Shown here: positions 18,334-27,828 of the stretch, one piece after another | Numbering within the stretch: the stretch's first letter is position 1 | How the letters are laid out: every line of letters starts with the position of its first letter | From: Agarivorans gilvus | Lineage (GTDB): Bacteria; Pseudomonadota; Gammaproteobacteria; Enterobacterales; Celerinatantimonadaceae | Length of the DNA: 64,000 nt | Direction: 5' to 3' | Assembly (NCBI RefSeq): GCF_001420915.1 | Contig: NZ_CP013021.1 | Coordinates: forward strand, 3,217,501 to 3,281,500 | Program-made: the position numbers and the translations under genes | The notes under the pieces: model-generated | The model's input: the letters and a program-made list of their open reading frames with translations, nothing else | What the model was told of the DNA's origin: nothing | Databases searched by the model: none

Positions 18334-20253
18334 TTAGGGCTTGGCTTCTATACCAAAAGCTTGCTGTTGTTGCTCTAACTCTTCTTGAAGTTCAAACCAC
18401 GCTAATTCGGTCTCTTCGAGTTCGCTTTTTAGCTGCGCCTGCTGCTGTAGATACTGCTGTAAAGTGGCTTTGTTATCCGCTTCATAGAGCTCTGGCTCAG
18501 CCATTTTCTGTTCAATTTCATCTAGGCTTTGCTGAGCTTTAGTGCTACGTTTTTCCAAGCTTTCTAACTCCTTACGTAGCGCTTTAGTTTGCTGGCGAAA
18601 TTCGGCTTCTCGGCGTTTTTGCTCTTTACGCAGGTTAACCGGGTTATTCGCGTTGCTTGAGCTAGGGCTGCTGCTTTCGGCGCGATTGGCTTGGCTTAAC
18701 CATTGCTGGTAGTCATCTAGGTCACCGTTAAAAGGGGATACGCGCTGGCTATCAACCAAATAAAACTCATCGGTAGTAGCACGCAGTAGTGCTCGGTCGT
18801 GCGATACAATAATCATCGCACCGGTAAATTCTTGTAGCGCTAAGGTCAAAGCATGACGCATTTCTAAGTCGAGGTGGTTGGTGGGCTCATCCAGCAACAA
18901 TAGGTTGGGCTTTTGCCATACTACTAAGGCCAATACCAAGCGGGCTTTTTCACCACCACTAAACGGTGCCACAGCTTCTAAGGCCTTATCCCCTTGAAAA
19001 CCAAAACTACCCAAGTATTTACGCAAGTCAGCTTCGCTGGTGGTAGGGGCCAGTCGCTGCAAGTGCTGCATCGGACTGTCTTCAGAACGCAGTGTTTCTA
19101 ATTGATGCTGGGCAAAGTAACCTACTTTGGCCATTTTGTTGATTTCAACATTTCCAGCCAGCGCTTTAAGTTCGCCCGAAAGCAATTTAATAAAAGTCGA
19201 TTTACCCGCGCCATTGCGCCCTAATAAGCCTATCCGGCTGCCCGGTACTAGGTTAAATTTCACCTGTTCTAGAATGGTTTTATCTTGGTAACCAGCACTG
19301 ACCTTTTCCATGGTGAGTAGTGGTAGTGGCAAGCTGTCGGGTTCTCTAAAGCGAAAACTAAATTGGGAATCAACGTGCGCTTGGCTAATCACTTCCATTT
19401 TTTCTAAGGCTTTAAGGCGGCTCTGGGCTTGCTTTGCCTTACTGGCTTTGTAACGAAACCGGTCGACAAAGCTTTGCATGTGGGCGCGTTCGCGCTGCTG
19501 CTTCTCATACATCGCTTGTTGTTGGGCTAGGTGAGTAGCGCGCATTTGTTCGAAGTCTGAATAACTACCGGTATATTCATTGAGCTTTTGATGCTCAATA
19601 TGCACGATGCGATTCACAATGTTATCTAGGAAATCGCGGTCGTGAGAAATCAGAATTAAGGTGCCGGGGTAGCGTTTCAGCCACTGTTCTAGCCACACTA
19701 CGGTATCTAAGTCCAAGTGGTTGGTGGGTTCATCCAATAACAACAAGTCGGAGCGAACCAGTAGCGCTTGAGCTAAGTTAAGGCGCATCCGCCAACCACC
19801 GGAGAAGTCACTCACGCTTTGTTGTTGGCTGGCTTCACTAAAACCCAAGCCAGCCAGTAGTTCTGCCGCTTTGGTGGTAATTTGATAGCCGCCAATGGTG
19901 TCCATTTTGGTATGCAGAGTGGCGATGAGTTCACCCTGATTGGCCGCCTCGGCCGCGGCAATGTCTTGCTCTAGTTGTCGGTATTCCATATCGCCATCAA
20001 TGACATAGTCAATTGCTCTACGTTCTAAGGCGGGGGTTTCTTGAGCAACGCTAGCAATGGCCCATTTACTGGGGATGGAGAGATCGCCCGCGTCAACATG
20101 AAGTTGTTGTTTTAGTAAGGCGAATAAAGATGACTTGCCACAGCCATTTTGTCCTACCAGACCCACTTTTTGGCCGGGATGAATAGTCAGGCTGGTATCG
20201 GCTAAGAGAAATTTGCTGCCACGTTGCAGGCTAATGTTGTTGGCTACGATCAT
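18334..20253 (-). CDS. yheS: ABC-F ATPase YheS
   Basis: 639 residues against 637 in E. coli YheS. ABC-F proteins have two ATPase domains and no membrane part and act on the ribosome. Walker A motifs GQNGCGKSS (near residue 35) and GRNGAGKST (near 340), ABC signatures SGGWRMRL and SGGEKARL, and two LLLDEPTNHLD Walker B segments are all present, with the charged linker between domains. The C-terminus is a glutamine-rich coiled coil. yheV is divergent across about 100 bases, as part of an E. coli-like neighbourhood lacking kefB/kefG. Confidence 0.95.
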   Translation of the reverse strand: MIVANNISLQRGSKFLLADTSLTIHPGQKVGLVGQNGCGKSSLFALLKQQLHVDAGDLSIPSKWAIASVAQETPALERRAIDYVIDGDMEYRQLEQDIAAAEAANQGELIATLHTKMDTIGGYQITTKAAELLAGLGFSEASQQQSVSDFSGGWRMRLNLAQALLVRSDLLLLDEPTNHLDLDTVVWLEQWLKRYPGTLILISHDRDFLDNIVNRIVHIEHQKLNEYTGSYSDFEQMRATHLAQQQAMYEKQQRERAHMQSFVDRFRYKASKAKQAQSRLKALEKMEVISQAHVDSQFSFRFREPDSLPLPLLTMEKVSAGYQDKTILEQVKFNLVPGSRIGLLGRNGAGKSTFIKLLSGELKALAGNVEINKMAKVGYFAQHQLETLRSEDSPMQHLQRLAPTTSEADLRKYLGSFGFQGDKALEAVAPFSGGEKARLVLALVVWQKPNLLLLDEPTNHLDLEMRHALTLALQEFTGAMIIVSHDRALLRATTDEFYLVDSQRVSPFNGDLDDYQQWLSQANRAESSSPSSSNANNPVNLRKEQKRREAEFRQQTKALRKELESLEKRSTKAQQSLDEIEQKMAEPELYEADNKATLQQYLQQQAQLKSELEETELAWFELQEELEQQQQAFGIEAKP

Positions 20254-20354
20254 GCTGGGTGTTATGTGCTGCTTAAACTATGCAATAATGCCGCTATGAT
20301 ACCTGATGTGGTGAAGGCCGCATAGCAACCGTCAAAAGCAAAGTTGAGTTAATA

Positions 20355-20558
20355 ATGGCAAGACATCGATTTATTGCAGGCGCAGTCTGCCCCGCCTGTG
20401 GTGAGCACGACTCTATTCGTCTAATTGTTGAAACGGCGAGTAATAGCTCTGAAGAAAACGAGTTTATTGAATGCGTGAGCTGTGATTATCGTGCCGAGCG
20501 GCCTAAGCAGCAACAGGCTAGTCCAGAGCAAGATATCATCGGTTTATTTAAGCCTTAG
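20355..20558 (+). CDS. yheV: YheV family zinc-ribbon protein
   Basis: 67 residues. Two CxxC pairs (CPAC near residue 14, CVSC near 42) form a predicted zinc ribbon, and the C-terminus IIGLFKP fits the YheV (DUF2387) family. Function unknown. It lies divergent from yheS, matching the E. coli yheV/yheS neighbourhood. Confidence 0.88.
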   Translation: MARHRFIAGAVCPACGEHDSIRLIVETASNSSEENEFIECVSCDYRAERPKQQQASPEQDIIGLFKP

Positions 20559-20609
20559 CGGTCCCTTGAAACAGGCTTAATGCGGTTTGCAAAAACAAAT
20601 TTTACTCTT

Positions 20610-21021
20610 CTACGGACTGCCATTGTCTTCAAATCCGACCATTTGGTAGCCACTAGCCATTAATAAGCGCAACATCGACGGATAACAACTCATCGATTTT
20701 ACGCTAATCCTTTGATAACCATGCTCCATGGCCCAAGCTTCTTGCTGTTTGCGCAAGCGAGTGGCTATCCCCGTTTACGATAGGCCAGCATTATGCCGCC
20801 TAAGCAGCTGTAAAATTCATGCTTATTTAATTGATAACCGAGCTGGTAAGCAAGCGGCTGCTTATTATGGCTAACCAGTAGAATGAGCCTTGCCTTTCCT
20901 GCTAGTCGCTGCTGGAGTATTTGTTCAGTATTTGCTCTTGGAACTCAGGAATGGCTGCCTCAACTTGTAGGCCTTCTGCCAAAGATCCTTGATAATAATG
21001 AATATTAAGCTTGTCTTGCAC
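20610..21021 (-). pseudogene. GNAT-type acetyltransferase, broken by frameshifts
   Basis: Reading the minus strand in three frames gives one continuous acetyltransferase-like chain of about 137 residues. The segments are a GTG start with VQDKLNIHYYQGSLAEGL, then QRLAGKARLILLVSHNKQPL, then RKRGIATRLRKQQEAWAMEH (the acetyl-CoA loop and following helix), ending GYQMVGFEDNGSP. The last break is at four G on the coding strand (CGGGGATAG); one extra G would restore RKRGIATRL. The first is near EFQEQ. It starts 10 bases after the next upstream gene, so it was probably in an operon with it. Confidence 0.7.
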
Positions 21022-21031
21022 GCTTAAAGGC

Positions 21032-21529
21032 CTAGTTAAGTGGCTTGCCAAGGATGCTTAGACTGTAGTCTTGCCCGTCCATTCTCGCCACATTAGGCAG
21101 CTTGCCCCAAGGTTGATAGGCCAGCTTCTCAAATAGCGCGATGCTAGGCGTGTTGTGGCTAAAGATAAAAGCCAGCAGCACTTCAATGCCTAATTGCTTG
21201 GCTATGGTTTCGGCCTCTTGTAATAAGCGTTTACCTAAGCCCTTGCCGCGTTGCGACTCGGCTAAATAGAGACTGATTTCGGCGCTGTGCTGGTAAGCGG
21301 GGCGGCCATAAAAGTCGCTAAAGCTAAGCCAAGCTATTACTTGTTGCTGTTGTTCTACAACATATAAAGGGCGCTTAGGGTGTTGGTGTTGGTCAAACCA
21401 GGCTTGCCGTGACGCGACGCTTTGCGGCTCGGTATCCGCGGTGACTTGGCGAGAAGCGATGGTGGAGTTATAGATCGCAACAATTGCGGGTAAGTCGGCT
21501 GCTTCGGCTAAACGAAATTGGTAAGTCAT
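21032..21529 (-). CDS. GNAT family N-acetyltransferase (PAT/MnaT-like)
   Basis: 165 residues. The start RLAEAADLPAIVAIYNSTIASR, the SFSDFYGRPAYQHSAEISLYL middle and the acetyl-CoA loop RGKGLGKRLLQ (about residues 95-105) match the phosphinothricin/methionine-sulfoximine acetyltransferase group. Likely it acetylates the amino group of a small amino-acid-like compound, but the substrate is unknown. It lies 8 bases downstream of slyX, with the broken GNAT gene after it. Confidence 0.85.
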   Translation of the reverse strand: MTYQFRLAEAADLPAIVAIYNSTIASRQVTADTEPQSVASRQAWFDQHQHPKRPLYVVEQQQQVIAWLSFSDFYGRPAYQHSAEISLYLAESQRGKGLGKRLLQEAETIAKQLGIEVLLAFIFSHNTPSIALFEKLAYQPWGKLPNVARMDGQDYSLSILGKPLN

Positions 21530-21537
21530 AGAGGCTA

Positions 21538-21759
21538 CTAATAGTGAGGAGGAGGTGTTTCTTGTTCTTGAGGTGCCACGGCATTACCGGCGTCACCATC
21601 AAACAACTTGGCTCTAATTAATTTGAATTGATGCTGTAAAGTATCCAGTTGTTGCTGTTGATCCTGTAAAGCAAGGTTGAGCTGCTCAATGGTATCGTCT
21701 TGAAAAGCCAATTTGGTTTCAAGGCTCTCGATAATGTCTTCTAATTGTTGTTGCTTCAT
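21538..21759 (-). CDS. slyX: SlyX protein
   Basis: 73 residues, nearly all one coiled coil with heptad leucines (LEDIIESLETKLAFQDDTIEQL), ending PPPHY as SlyX proteins do. Function unknown despite its name. In E. coli slyX lies by fkpA and slyD; here a WD40 lipoprotein gene separates it from fkpA. Confidence 0.9.
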   Translation of the reverse strand: MKQQQLEDIIESLETKLAFQDDTIEQLNLALQDQQQQLDTLQHQFKLIRAKLFDGDAGNAVAPQEQETPPPHY

Positions 21760-21763
21760 TGCG

Positions 21764-22741
21764 CTACTTATTTATTTGCCAAACTTCTACTAAACCACTC
21801 GAGCTGGCGCTCGCTAAGCGCTCATTATCAAGCATCGCCGCACTATACACAACTGCGCTTTTAGGGCGGGTTTTTTGGTGGGGGGTGACCAACCAATCTT
21901 GCAATAACTGGCCGCTTTTAACATGCCACAAGCTGAGTTTTCTGGCGGCTGAGCCGGTGATTAACCATTCACCTTGATTAGCAAAAGTGACATAAGAAAA
22001 AATATTTTGTCTGGCGGTGAGCTTTAACTGACTCACCTGCTCACCACTGGGTAAGGCCCAAATTCTTGCTAGTTTGCCGTTATCAGAAGTAAAGGCATAG
22101 CGGCCGTCACTTTGTAAGGCCACTGAAGAGACTCGTCCGGGGTGGGGGAAACGCAACAGTACCTGGGCGGTTTGGGTATCCCAAAATAGTGCTTGGTAAT
22201 CGTTGCCTCCGGTGAGGGCGTAACGGCCATTGGCCGACAGCGCCACCGAGTTGATCTTTTCGCTGTGGCCTAAAAACTCTAAGCGGCGACCGGTTTGTAA
22301 ATCGAGATGGATGACCTTGCCGTTGCCAAGTCCCAGTAATACTTGTTGGCCGTTGCTGGATAAGGCTACATCCCGAATGCTGGATTCGCTAAGTCGCCAA
22401 TAACCAAGGGCTTGGCCAGTCTTAATATTCCATACTACAAAATCATCACGGCTGGCACTGATGGCAAAGTGATTGCCTTCAGCAATTTTAACCAGAAAAA
22501 CCTGATTGTTTTGTTGGTTTTGGTGACTCCACTGAAACAGTTGACGTTGTTGTTTTACATCCCATAGGCTCAAACCATGGTGGATCGATGAGACCATGCT
22601 AAGACGCCCATCGGCCGATAAATCCGCGGCATAGGCACCCTCAACGGCTTGTTCCCAGCTGTTAAGGGGAGGCAGGTCGTCACTGCAACTGCTGATGAGT
22701 ATAGCGACTAAGAGGATCACAAAGCGTTTAATAGATATCAT
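21764..22741 (-). CDS. WD40-repeat lipoprotein
   Basis: 325 residues. A lipobox ISSC at residues 16-19 follows a hydrophobic signal (FVILLVAILISSC), so it is probably an envelope lipoprotein. Then come about six WD40-like blades, e.g. INSVALSANGRYALTGGNDYQALFWD split over the repeat and SSVALQSDGRYAFT. WD40 propellers are protein-binding platforms. It ends four bases before slyX, so they are likely co-transcribed. The exact role is unknown. Confidence 0.85.
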   Translation of the reverse strand: MISIKRFVILLVAILISSCSDDLPPLNSWEQAVEGAYAADLSADGRLSMVSSIHHGLSLWDVKQQRQLFQWSHQNQQNNQVFLVKIAEGNHFAISASRDDFVVWNIKTGQALGYWRLSESSIRDVALSSNGQQVLLGLGNGKVIHLDLQTGRRLEFLGHSEKINSVALSANGRYALTGGNDYQALFWDTQTAQVLLRFPHPGRVSSVALQSDGRYAFTSDNGKLARIWALPSGEQVSQLKLTARQNIFSYVTFANQGEWLITGSAARKLSLWHVKSGQLLQDWLVTPHQKTRPKSAVVYSAAMLDNERLASASSSGLVEVWQINK

Positions 22742-22887
22742 CTTTTTGCGTAATTTTACGGAACTGTCACTAGGTTGTATTGACTAATAGGGTTAGTATA
22801 AGGGCTTTGTCGGCTAAGTGTTTAATTATTCATAATGATCTTGCACACACGCCACAGATTTAAAGCGACTCTAATGGAGATAATTGA

Positions 22888-23655
22888 ATGAAAAAGTATT
22901 TTGCCGTGTCGGTTTTAGCCGCCTCGATTTTTGCCGTTACTGGCTGTCAAGAAGAGAAAGCTGAAACAACTGCGGCAGCACAAGTTGCCTTAGAAACAGC
23001 AGAGCAACAGCAAGCCTATGCCATTGGTGCATCGGTATCTCGCTACATTGCCACAACTTTAGAGCAGCAAAAAGAATTGGGCCTTGAGCTAGACAATGCT
23101 TTAGTTTTAAAAGGCATGGAAGACGGCTTAGGTGGCGAAGTGTCTATGTCTGAAGAAGAAATTCAGTCAACACTTAAAGCGTTAGACGAAAAACTAGCCG
23201 GTTTAGTGCAAGCTAAAGCTGAAGCCGATGCTGCTTCTGCAAAAGCGGAAAGTGAAAAATTCTTAGCCGATAACGCAGCTCGTGAAGGCGTAACGGTAAC
23301 TGAGTCTGGCCTACAGTTTGAAGTATTAACTGATGCTGAAGGCGACAAGCCAAGCGCAGCCGATACTGTGACTGTTCACTACAAAGGCACACTTACCGAT
23401 GGAACGCCTTTCGATAGTTCTTACGACCGTGGTGAGCCAGCGACCTTCCCATTGAACCGCGTTATTCCAGGTTGGACTGAAGGCGTTCAGTTAATGTCTA
23501 AAGGCGCTAAATACAAGTTCTTTATTCCAGCAGAACTTGGTTACGGTGAAAGTGGTGCTGGTAGCATTCCACCTAACTCAGTTCTAGTGTTCGAAGTTGA
23601 ATTAATCGACATTGAAAAAGCAGACGCTCCTGCGGAAGAAACTCCAGCGAGCTAA
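22888..23655 (+). CDS. fkpA: FKBP-type peptidyl-prolyl isomerase FkpA
   Basis: 255 residues. Envelope proline isomerase and chaperone. The signal sequence ends in VTGC (Cys20), which fits a lipoprotein. An N-terminal helical dimerisation domain (about residues 35-130) follows, then an FKBP domain (about 140-245) with TVHYKGTLTDGTPFDSSYDRGEPATFP (positions about 162-188), VIPGWTEGVQLM and IPPNSVLVFEVEL. The C-terminal tail is acidic. It is divergent from the WD40/slyX unit. Confidence 0.94.
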   Translation: MKKYFAVSVLAASIFAVTGCQEEKAETTAAAQVALETAEQQQAYAIGASVSRYIATTLEQQKELGLELDNALVLKGMEDGLGGEVSMSEEEIQSTLKALDEKLAGLVQAKAEADAASAKAESEKFLADNAAREGVTVTESGLQFEVLTDAEGDKPSAADTVTVHYKGTLTDGTPFDSSYDRGEPATFPLNRVIPGWTEGVQLMSKGAKYKFFIPAELGYGESGAGSIPPNSVLVFEVELIDIEKADAPAEETPAS

Positions 23656-23674
23656 ATTGCCGAAAAATGGCCGT

Positions 23675-23704
23675 AAAAAAGCAGCATTTAGATGCTGCTT
23701 TTTT
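23675..23704 (+). terminator. Bidirectional terminator between fkpA and rsd
   Basis: AAAAAAGCAGCAT, short loop, ATGCTGCTTTTTT: T-runs on both strands. It serves fkpA (+) and rsd (-), which converge here. Confidence 0.9.
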
Positions 23705-23730
23705 GTTTTCGCGGTAGAAACCAGCCGAGC

Positions 23731-24210
23731 TTATTCTGCGGCGGCTTGCTGTTGACTGTGCTGATAAAGGTGATCGAGTAGTTCATCTTCTACTTCAAAG
23801 CGCTCTTCCATCTCCTGTCCCAGTTGCGACAAGTCGCGGTCAAAACTATTGAGTTCAATATTTTCATCCACTTCAGCGTAGCTATCGTTAAACGACAAGG
23901 CGATGTCGGTGGTCTCAGTGATTAGCGGTAATAGCCGTTCTCCGGGAGTTGTATCACCATCGTTGGCACATTCATTTACGATTTGCTCATAAATTTCGAA
24001 ATGTCCAGTAGAGACATAATCAACTAGTTGTTCGCAGAATTGAGAAATTTTGGAGGCGTCAGGAAGGGAGCGGTCGAGCTTGTCATAAGGTGGCAGGCCG
24101 GCCAACTCACAATAGGCTATGAGTAATTTTTTTCGTGCGCTTAACCAAGCATCGATTACTTGGCTGGCACCACCCCATTTAGCCTGAGCTTGTTCTACTT
24201 TTCTTAGCAT
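23731..24210 (-). CDS. rsd: Regulator of sigma D (Rsd)
   Basis: 159 residues against 158 in E. coli. Rsd binds region 4 of sigma-70 and favours alternative sigma factors in stationary phase. The conserved start (MLRKVEQAQAKWGGASQVID) and the LLIAYCELAGLPP segment fit the family. It is divergent from nudC-hemE exactly as in E. coli. Confidence 0.93.
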   Translation of the reverse strand: MLRKVEQAQAKWGGASQVIDAWLSARKKLLIAYCELAGLPPYDKLDRSLPDASKISQFCEQLVDYVSTGHFEIYEQIVNECANDGDTTPGERLLPLITETTDIALSFNDSYAEVDENIELNSFDRDLSQLGQEMEERFEVEDELLDHLYQHSQQQAAAE

Positions 24211-24395
24211 GCCCTTGCTCCTTCATCCCCTAAATAGTCTATCTATAACTAAATAAATTCCTTGCTCTCGTCAACTGGTATTTAGCTTAAGTGCGGAGTG
24301 CTAAACATTTGTTGTTAGTGAAAAGCTTGTTATGTCGTGTAAGCTTGGTCATTATTCGCTTACTGAGCAAGTGCAGGATAGAGCAAGGAGAAACT

Positions 24396-25196
24396 TTGGA
24401 TAAACAATTTGGCTGGTGGTTTTTCACTTGTGAGCGGCAAATCTTGGTGATCCCACATGGCGAGCACATTCCTTACGGTGACTTAGACGATTTACCGGTC
24501 CCCTCTTTAGATACGTCAAAAGCTGAACGTTTTGCCCATTATAAGGGCGAAGCTTGTATTCGCTTAGAGCTGGCTGAGCCGCTGGATTTGGGTATGGGAG
24601 AGTGGATGGATTTACGCAGCTCCATGGCACTGCTTAGCCCAAGCGTATTTGATTTAGTTGGAAAAGCGCAACAGTTTGCCTTGTTTCTTAAAACTCACCG
24701 TTTTTGTGGTTGTTGTGGGGAAAGCTTACAACGGGTTGATTGGGAGTTGGCCATGCAGTGTGAACACTGTGGCTTTCGCGCTTATCCGAGAATATCACCC
24801 AGTATCATCGTATTAATTAGTGATGGTAAACGATTGTTATTGGCGAACCATCGACGCCATCAACAAAAAGATTGGCCTATTTATACGGCGATCGCCGGAT
24901 TTGTGGAAGCGGGCGAAACGCTTGAGCAAACGGTACACCGTGAAGTGCGCGAGGAAACTGGGGTTAAGATTAAAAACCTGCGTTATTGGAAGAGCCAACC
25001 TTGGGCTTTCCCTCATTCTTTAATGGCGGCTTATTTTGCAGAGTATGACTCAGGAGAGTTGAATATAGACCGTCGCGAACTGTGTGATGTTCAGTGGTTT
25101 GAGCCAGACAAACTGCCCAATTTACCGCCACATGGCACTATTGCTCGAGAAATGATTGAGCATTGGTTGCATCAAACTTGCAGTTCGCAGCACTAA
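24396..25196 (+). CDS. nudC: NAD+ diphosphatase NudC (Nudix)
   Basis: 266 residues from a TTG start five bases after AAGGAG (24385-24390). Frames from upstream ATGs exist but would add residues not found in the family. Zinc ribbon CGCCGE...CEHC (about residues 108-130), a complete Nudix box GFVEAGETLEQTVHREVREE (GX5EX7REUXEEXGU), and the NudC-specific SQPWAFPHS motif are present. NudC splits NAD(H) and removes NAD caps from RNA. hemE follows after 67 bases. Confidence 0.93.
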   Translation: MDKQFGWWFFTCERQILVIPHGEHIPYGDLDDLPVPSLDTSKAERFAHYKGEACIRLELAEPLDLGMGEWMDLRSSMALLSPSVFDLVGKAQQFALFLKTHRFCGCCGESLQRVDWELAMQCEHCGFRAYPRISPSIIVLISDGKRLLLANHRRHQQKDWPIYTAIAGFVEAGETLEQTVHREVREETGVKIKNLRYWKSQPWAFPHSLMAAYFAEYDSGELNIDRRELCDVQWFEPDKLPNLPPHGTIAREMIEHWLHQTCSSQH

Positions 25197-25263
25197 GGCT
25201 TGAGTTGTTAATGTAGCTCGTTACAATGCACTAGCTAAAATTTAACATGATTAGGAACGCTGC

Positions 25264-26328
25264 ATGTCGGAACTGAAAAATGATCGCTATTTACGCGCAC
25301 TGTTAAAACAACCGGTAGACCATACACCGGTTTGGATGATGCGCCAAGCGGGTCGTTATTTGCCTGAATATCGAGAAGTGCGCGCTGGCGCGGGTGACTT
25401 TATGACGGTGTGTCGAGATGCCGATTTAGCCTGTGAAGTGACTCTGCAACCACTGCGTCGCTTTAAGCTTGATGCAGCAATCTTGTTTTCCGATATTCTC
25501 ACCATCCCCGATGCGATGGGACTGGGTTTGTACTTCTCCAGTGGAGAAGGTCCTAAGTTTGAACGTCCGGTTATCAGTAAAGCTCAGGTTGAAGCCCTAG
25601 GCGTTCCCGATCCTGAGCAAGAGTTGGCTTATGTGATGAACGCGGTGCGCACCATTAAACGTGAGTTAAAAGGTGAAGTGCCGCTTATTGGCTTTTCTGG
25701 TAGCCCCTGGACCTTGGCCACCTACATGGTGGAAGGTGGAACCACCAAGTCTTTTGCCGGCATTAAGAAAATGGCTTTTAGCGAGCCACAAACGCTGCAC
25801 CTGCTGTTAGATAAGCTAGCTGATTCGGTGATTTCGTATTTAAACGCGCAAATTGCCGCCGGAGCTCAGTCGGTGATGATCTTCGATACCTGGGGTGGGG
25901 TATTATCACCTCGGGATTACCAAGAATTTTCGCTGTCCTATATGCATAAAATTGTAGATGGTTTGTGCCGCGAAGCCGATGGCAGAAGGGTGCCAGTGAC
26001 CTTGTTTACCAAAAATGGTGGCCAGTGGTTAGAGCAAATTGCGGCTACTGGATGTGACGCACTGGGTTTAGATTGGACGATTAATATTGCCGATGCTAAG
26101 CGACGGGTGGGTGACAAAGTCGCTCTGCAAGGCAACATGGATCCTTCTATGTTGTATGCGCCAATCCCTCGGATCCGCCAAGAAGTGGAAACAATACTAG
26201 AGGGCTTTGGCGAGGGAACTGGCCATGTATTTAACTTAGGCCATGGCATTCACCCGGATGTTAATCCTGAGCATGCTGGCGCATTCATTGACGCGGTGCA
26301 CGAGCTAAGCCAGAAGTATCACCCTTAG
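25264..26328 (+). CDS. hemE: Uroporphyrinogen decarboxylase
   Basis: 354 residues, full length. It decarboxylates uroporphyrinogen III to coproporphyrinogen III in haem synthesis. The two signature regions are PVWMMRQAGRYLPEYR (about residues 21-36) and GFSGSPWTLATYMVEGG; the catalytic aspartate lies in AILFSDILTIPDAMG. The C-terminal FNLGHGIHPDVNPEHAG is intact. Conserved synteny rsd/nudC-hemE. Confidence 0.97.
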   Translation: MSELKNDRYLRALLKQPVDHTPVWMMRQAGRYLPEYREVRAGAGDFMTVCRDADLACEVTLQPLRRFKLDAAILFSDILTIPDAMGLGLYFSSGEGPKFERPVISKAQVEALGVPDPEQELAYVMNAVRTIKRELKGEVPLIGFSGSPWTLATYMVEGGTTKSFAGIKKMAFSEPQTLHLLLDKLADSVISYLNAQIAAGAQSVMIFDTWGGVLSPRDYQEFSLSYMHKIVDGLCREADGRRVPVTLFTKNGGQWLEQIAATGCDALGLDWTINIADAKRRVGDKVALQGNMDPSMLYAPIPRIRQEVETILEGFGEGTGHVFNLGHGIHPDVNPEHAGAFIDAVHELSQKYHP

Positions 26329-26486
26329 ACTCGTTTATTCATATCTTGGATTTAAATAAGGCAAAAGGAAAACTTTTGTCTTATTTATCTAAATGTCATC
26401 GATATTTCGCTACATTGTGCTATATTGCGTTACCTTAGAACTCTTTACGGATGAAGTTCGTTAAACCGTAATAGAGAGCTTATTAG

Positions 26487-26675
26487 ATGAAATCTCCTTT
26501 CCAAATCGGCATCGTCCTTCTGTTAATGGTTTTAGTTGTACTGACCTACAAACTAAAACGGGTTGGCGGCTCACATGACCTGTCTCCAGTCTCTTCTTTG
26601 CAGACTAATCTCAGTGATTCACTTGCGCATCAAGCGCGCTTAACGCAGACTGAAGCACACATAAAAAATAACTAA
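26487..26675 (+). CDS. Small single-pass membrane protein, unknown
   Basis: 62 residues with one N-terminal membrane segment (IGIVLLLMVLVVLTYKL, residues 7-23), then a basic KRVGG and a soluble serine/threonine-rich tail. An AGAGAG ribosome-binding site precedes the ATG. It sits between hemE and a TauE/SafE permease gene. No family recognised. Confidence 0.6.
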   Translation: MKSPFQIGIVLLLMVLVVLTYKLKRVGGSHDLSPVSSLQTNLSDSLAHQARLTQTEAHIKNN

Positions 26676-26693
26676 TAGCTTGATACTATTGTG

Positions 26694-27472
26694 ATGTTCT
26701 TTAACTTTCTGCTAGTGGGAGCAGTAGCAGGATTAATGTCAGGTTTATTTGGCATTGGCGGCGGTTTGGTTATTGTGCCGGTATTGATTGGTAGCTTTGC
26801 TGCAATGGGTTTTGCCAGTGAGTCGGCCATTCATTTAGCCATTGGAACATCCCTGGCTTCTATTCTGGTGACTGCCACTAGTGCTAGTTACGCACACTAT
26901 TGTCGAGGCTCGATTGATCTAACCATCGTTAAACGATTGGGTATCGGGATTGTTTTTGGTGCCATGCTAGGGGCTGGGATTGCCACTCAATTGGCAGCGC
27001 AACAATTAACTTGGTACTTTGCTGGCTTTTTATTAGTCATGGCGGCTTACATGGCATTTGGTCGAACCCCTAAAGCGCAGCGCTGTTTACCGGGCGCTAC
27101 CGGCACCAGTATTATAGGTGCGCTAGTGGGCACAATTTCGGCAATGTTTGGTATTGGCGGTGGCACGATTATGTTTCCTTGTTTGAGTTGGTTTGGCGTG
27201 CCCGCCCCAAAGCGGTGGCGGTTGCCGCGGTATGTGGTTTACCCATCGCCGTAGTGGGTACCAGTGCTTATATTTATAATGGTTGGCAGCAACCGGGATT
27301 GCCGGATTGGAGTTTGGGGTATGTGTATTTGCCCGCTTGGTTCGGCATTATCGCCAGCAGTGCTTTGTTTGCCCGTTTGGGGAGCCGTTTGGCTTATCGT
27401 TTGCCTGCTAAAAGATTGAAACAAGCCTTTGCATTGCTGCTATTGGTTATGGCTGCCAAGTTATTAGTTTGA
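26694..27472 (+). pseudogene. TauE/SafE (TSUP) family permease, frameshifted
   Basis: Joined frames give 259 residues, the normal size for the sulfite/sulfonate exporter-type TSUP family. Both internal repeats are visible: GLMSGLFGIGGGLVIVPVL near the start and GTISAMFGIGGGTIMFPCL at mid-protein, each beginning with the family FGIGGG motif. The frame breaks around 27203-27210 (GCCCCAAAGC): one extra C or A would read PAPKAVAVAAVCGLPIA. Substrate unknown. The single-base nature at a homopolymer suggests a sequence error. Confidence 0.83.
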
Positions 27473-27479
27473 GGTGAAG

Positions 27480-27803
27480 ATGAATCCTATTCGCATATTG
27501 CTTATGCTCGTTGTTGCATTCGTTCATTCAGTTAGCTTTGCTTGTGAAGCGCCTTCTGAGCAAGGGCTTGGTGAGGTGCTGGTGGCGTCTCGAGCCAAGC
27601 TCTACCAGCAACCGCCACAACAAGATTATGCTTGTTTAGAGGCCTATGGCTTAGATACCCGGTATTCGGTATTTGTAAGAAGTTGGCTTTATTTTGAACT
27701 GCGGATAATAGAGCAACGTTTAGCTTTAGTGGCTAACGATAAGCGGACGCTGCAGCAACAGCAAATTCTATTGAGATTACAACGGCGAATTGATTTAGAA
27801 TGA
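27480..27803 (+). CDS. Secreted protein of unknown function
   Basis: 107 residues. Signal peptide MNPIRILLMLVVAFVHSVSFA with likely cleavage before CEAP. The mature part is short, helical and glutamine/arginine-rich (LRLQRRIDLE). GAGGTGA right before the ATG serves as ribosome-binding site and follows the permease stop by about eight bases, so the two are probably one transcript. Confidence 0.6.
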   Translation: MNPIRILLMLVVAFVHSVSFACEAPSEQGLGEVLVASRAKLYQQPPQQDYACLEAYGLDTRYSVFVRSWLYFELRIIEQRLALVANDKRTLQQQQILLRLQRRIDLE

Positions 27804-27828
27804 GGCGTTTTTATTTAGAGGAGTCACA

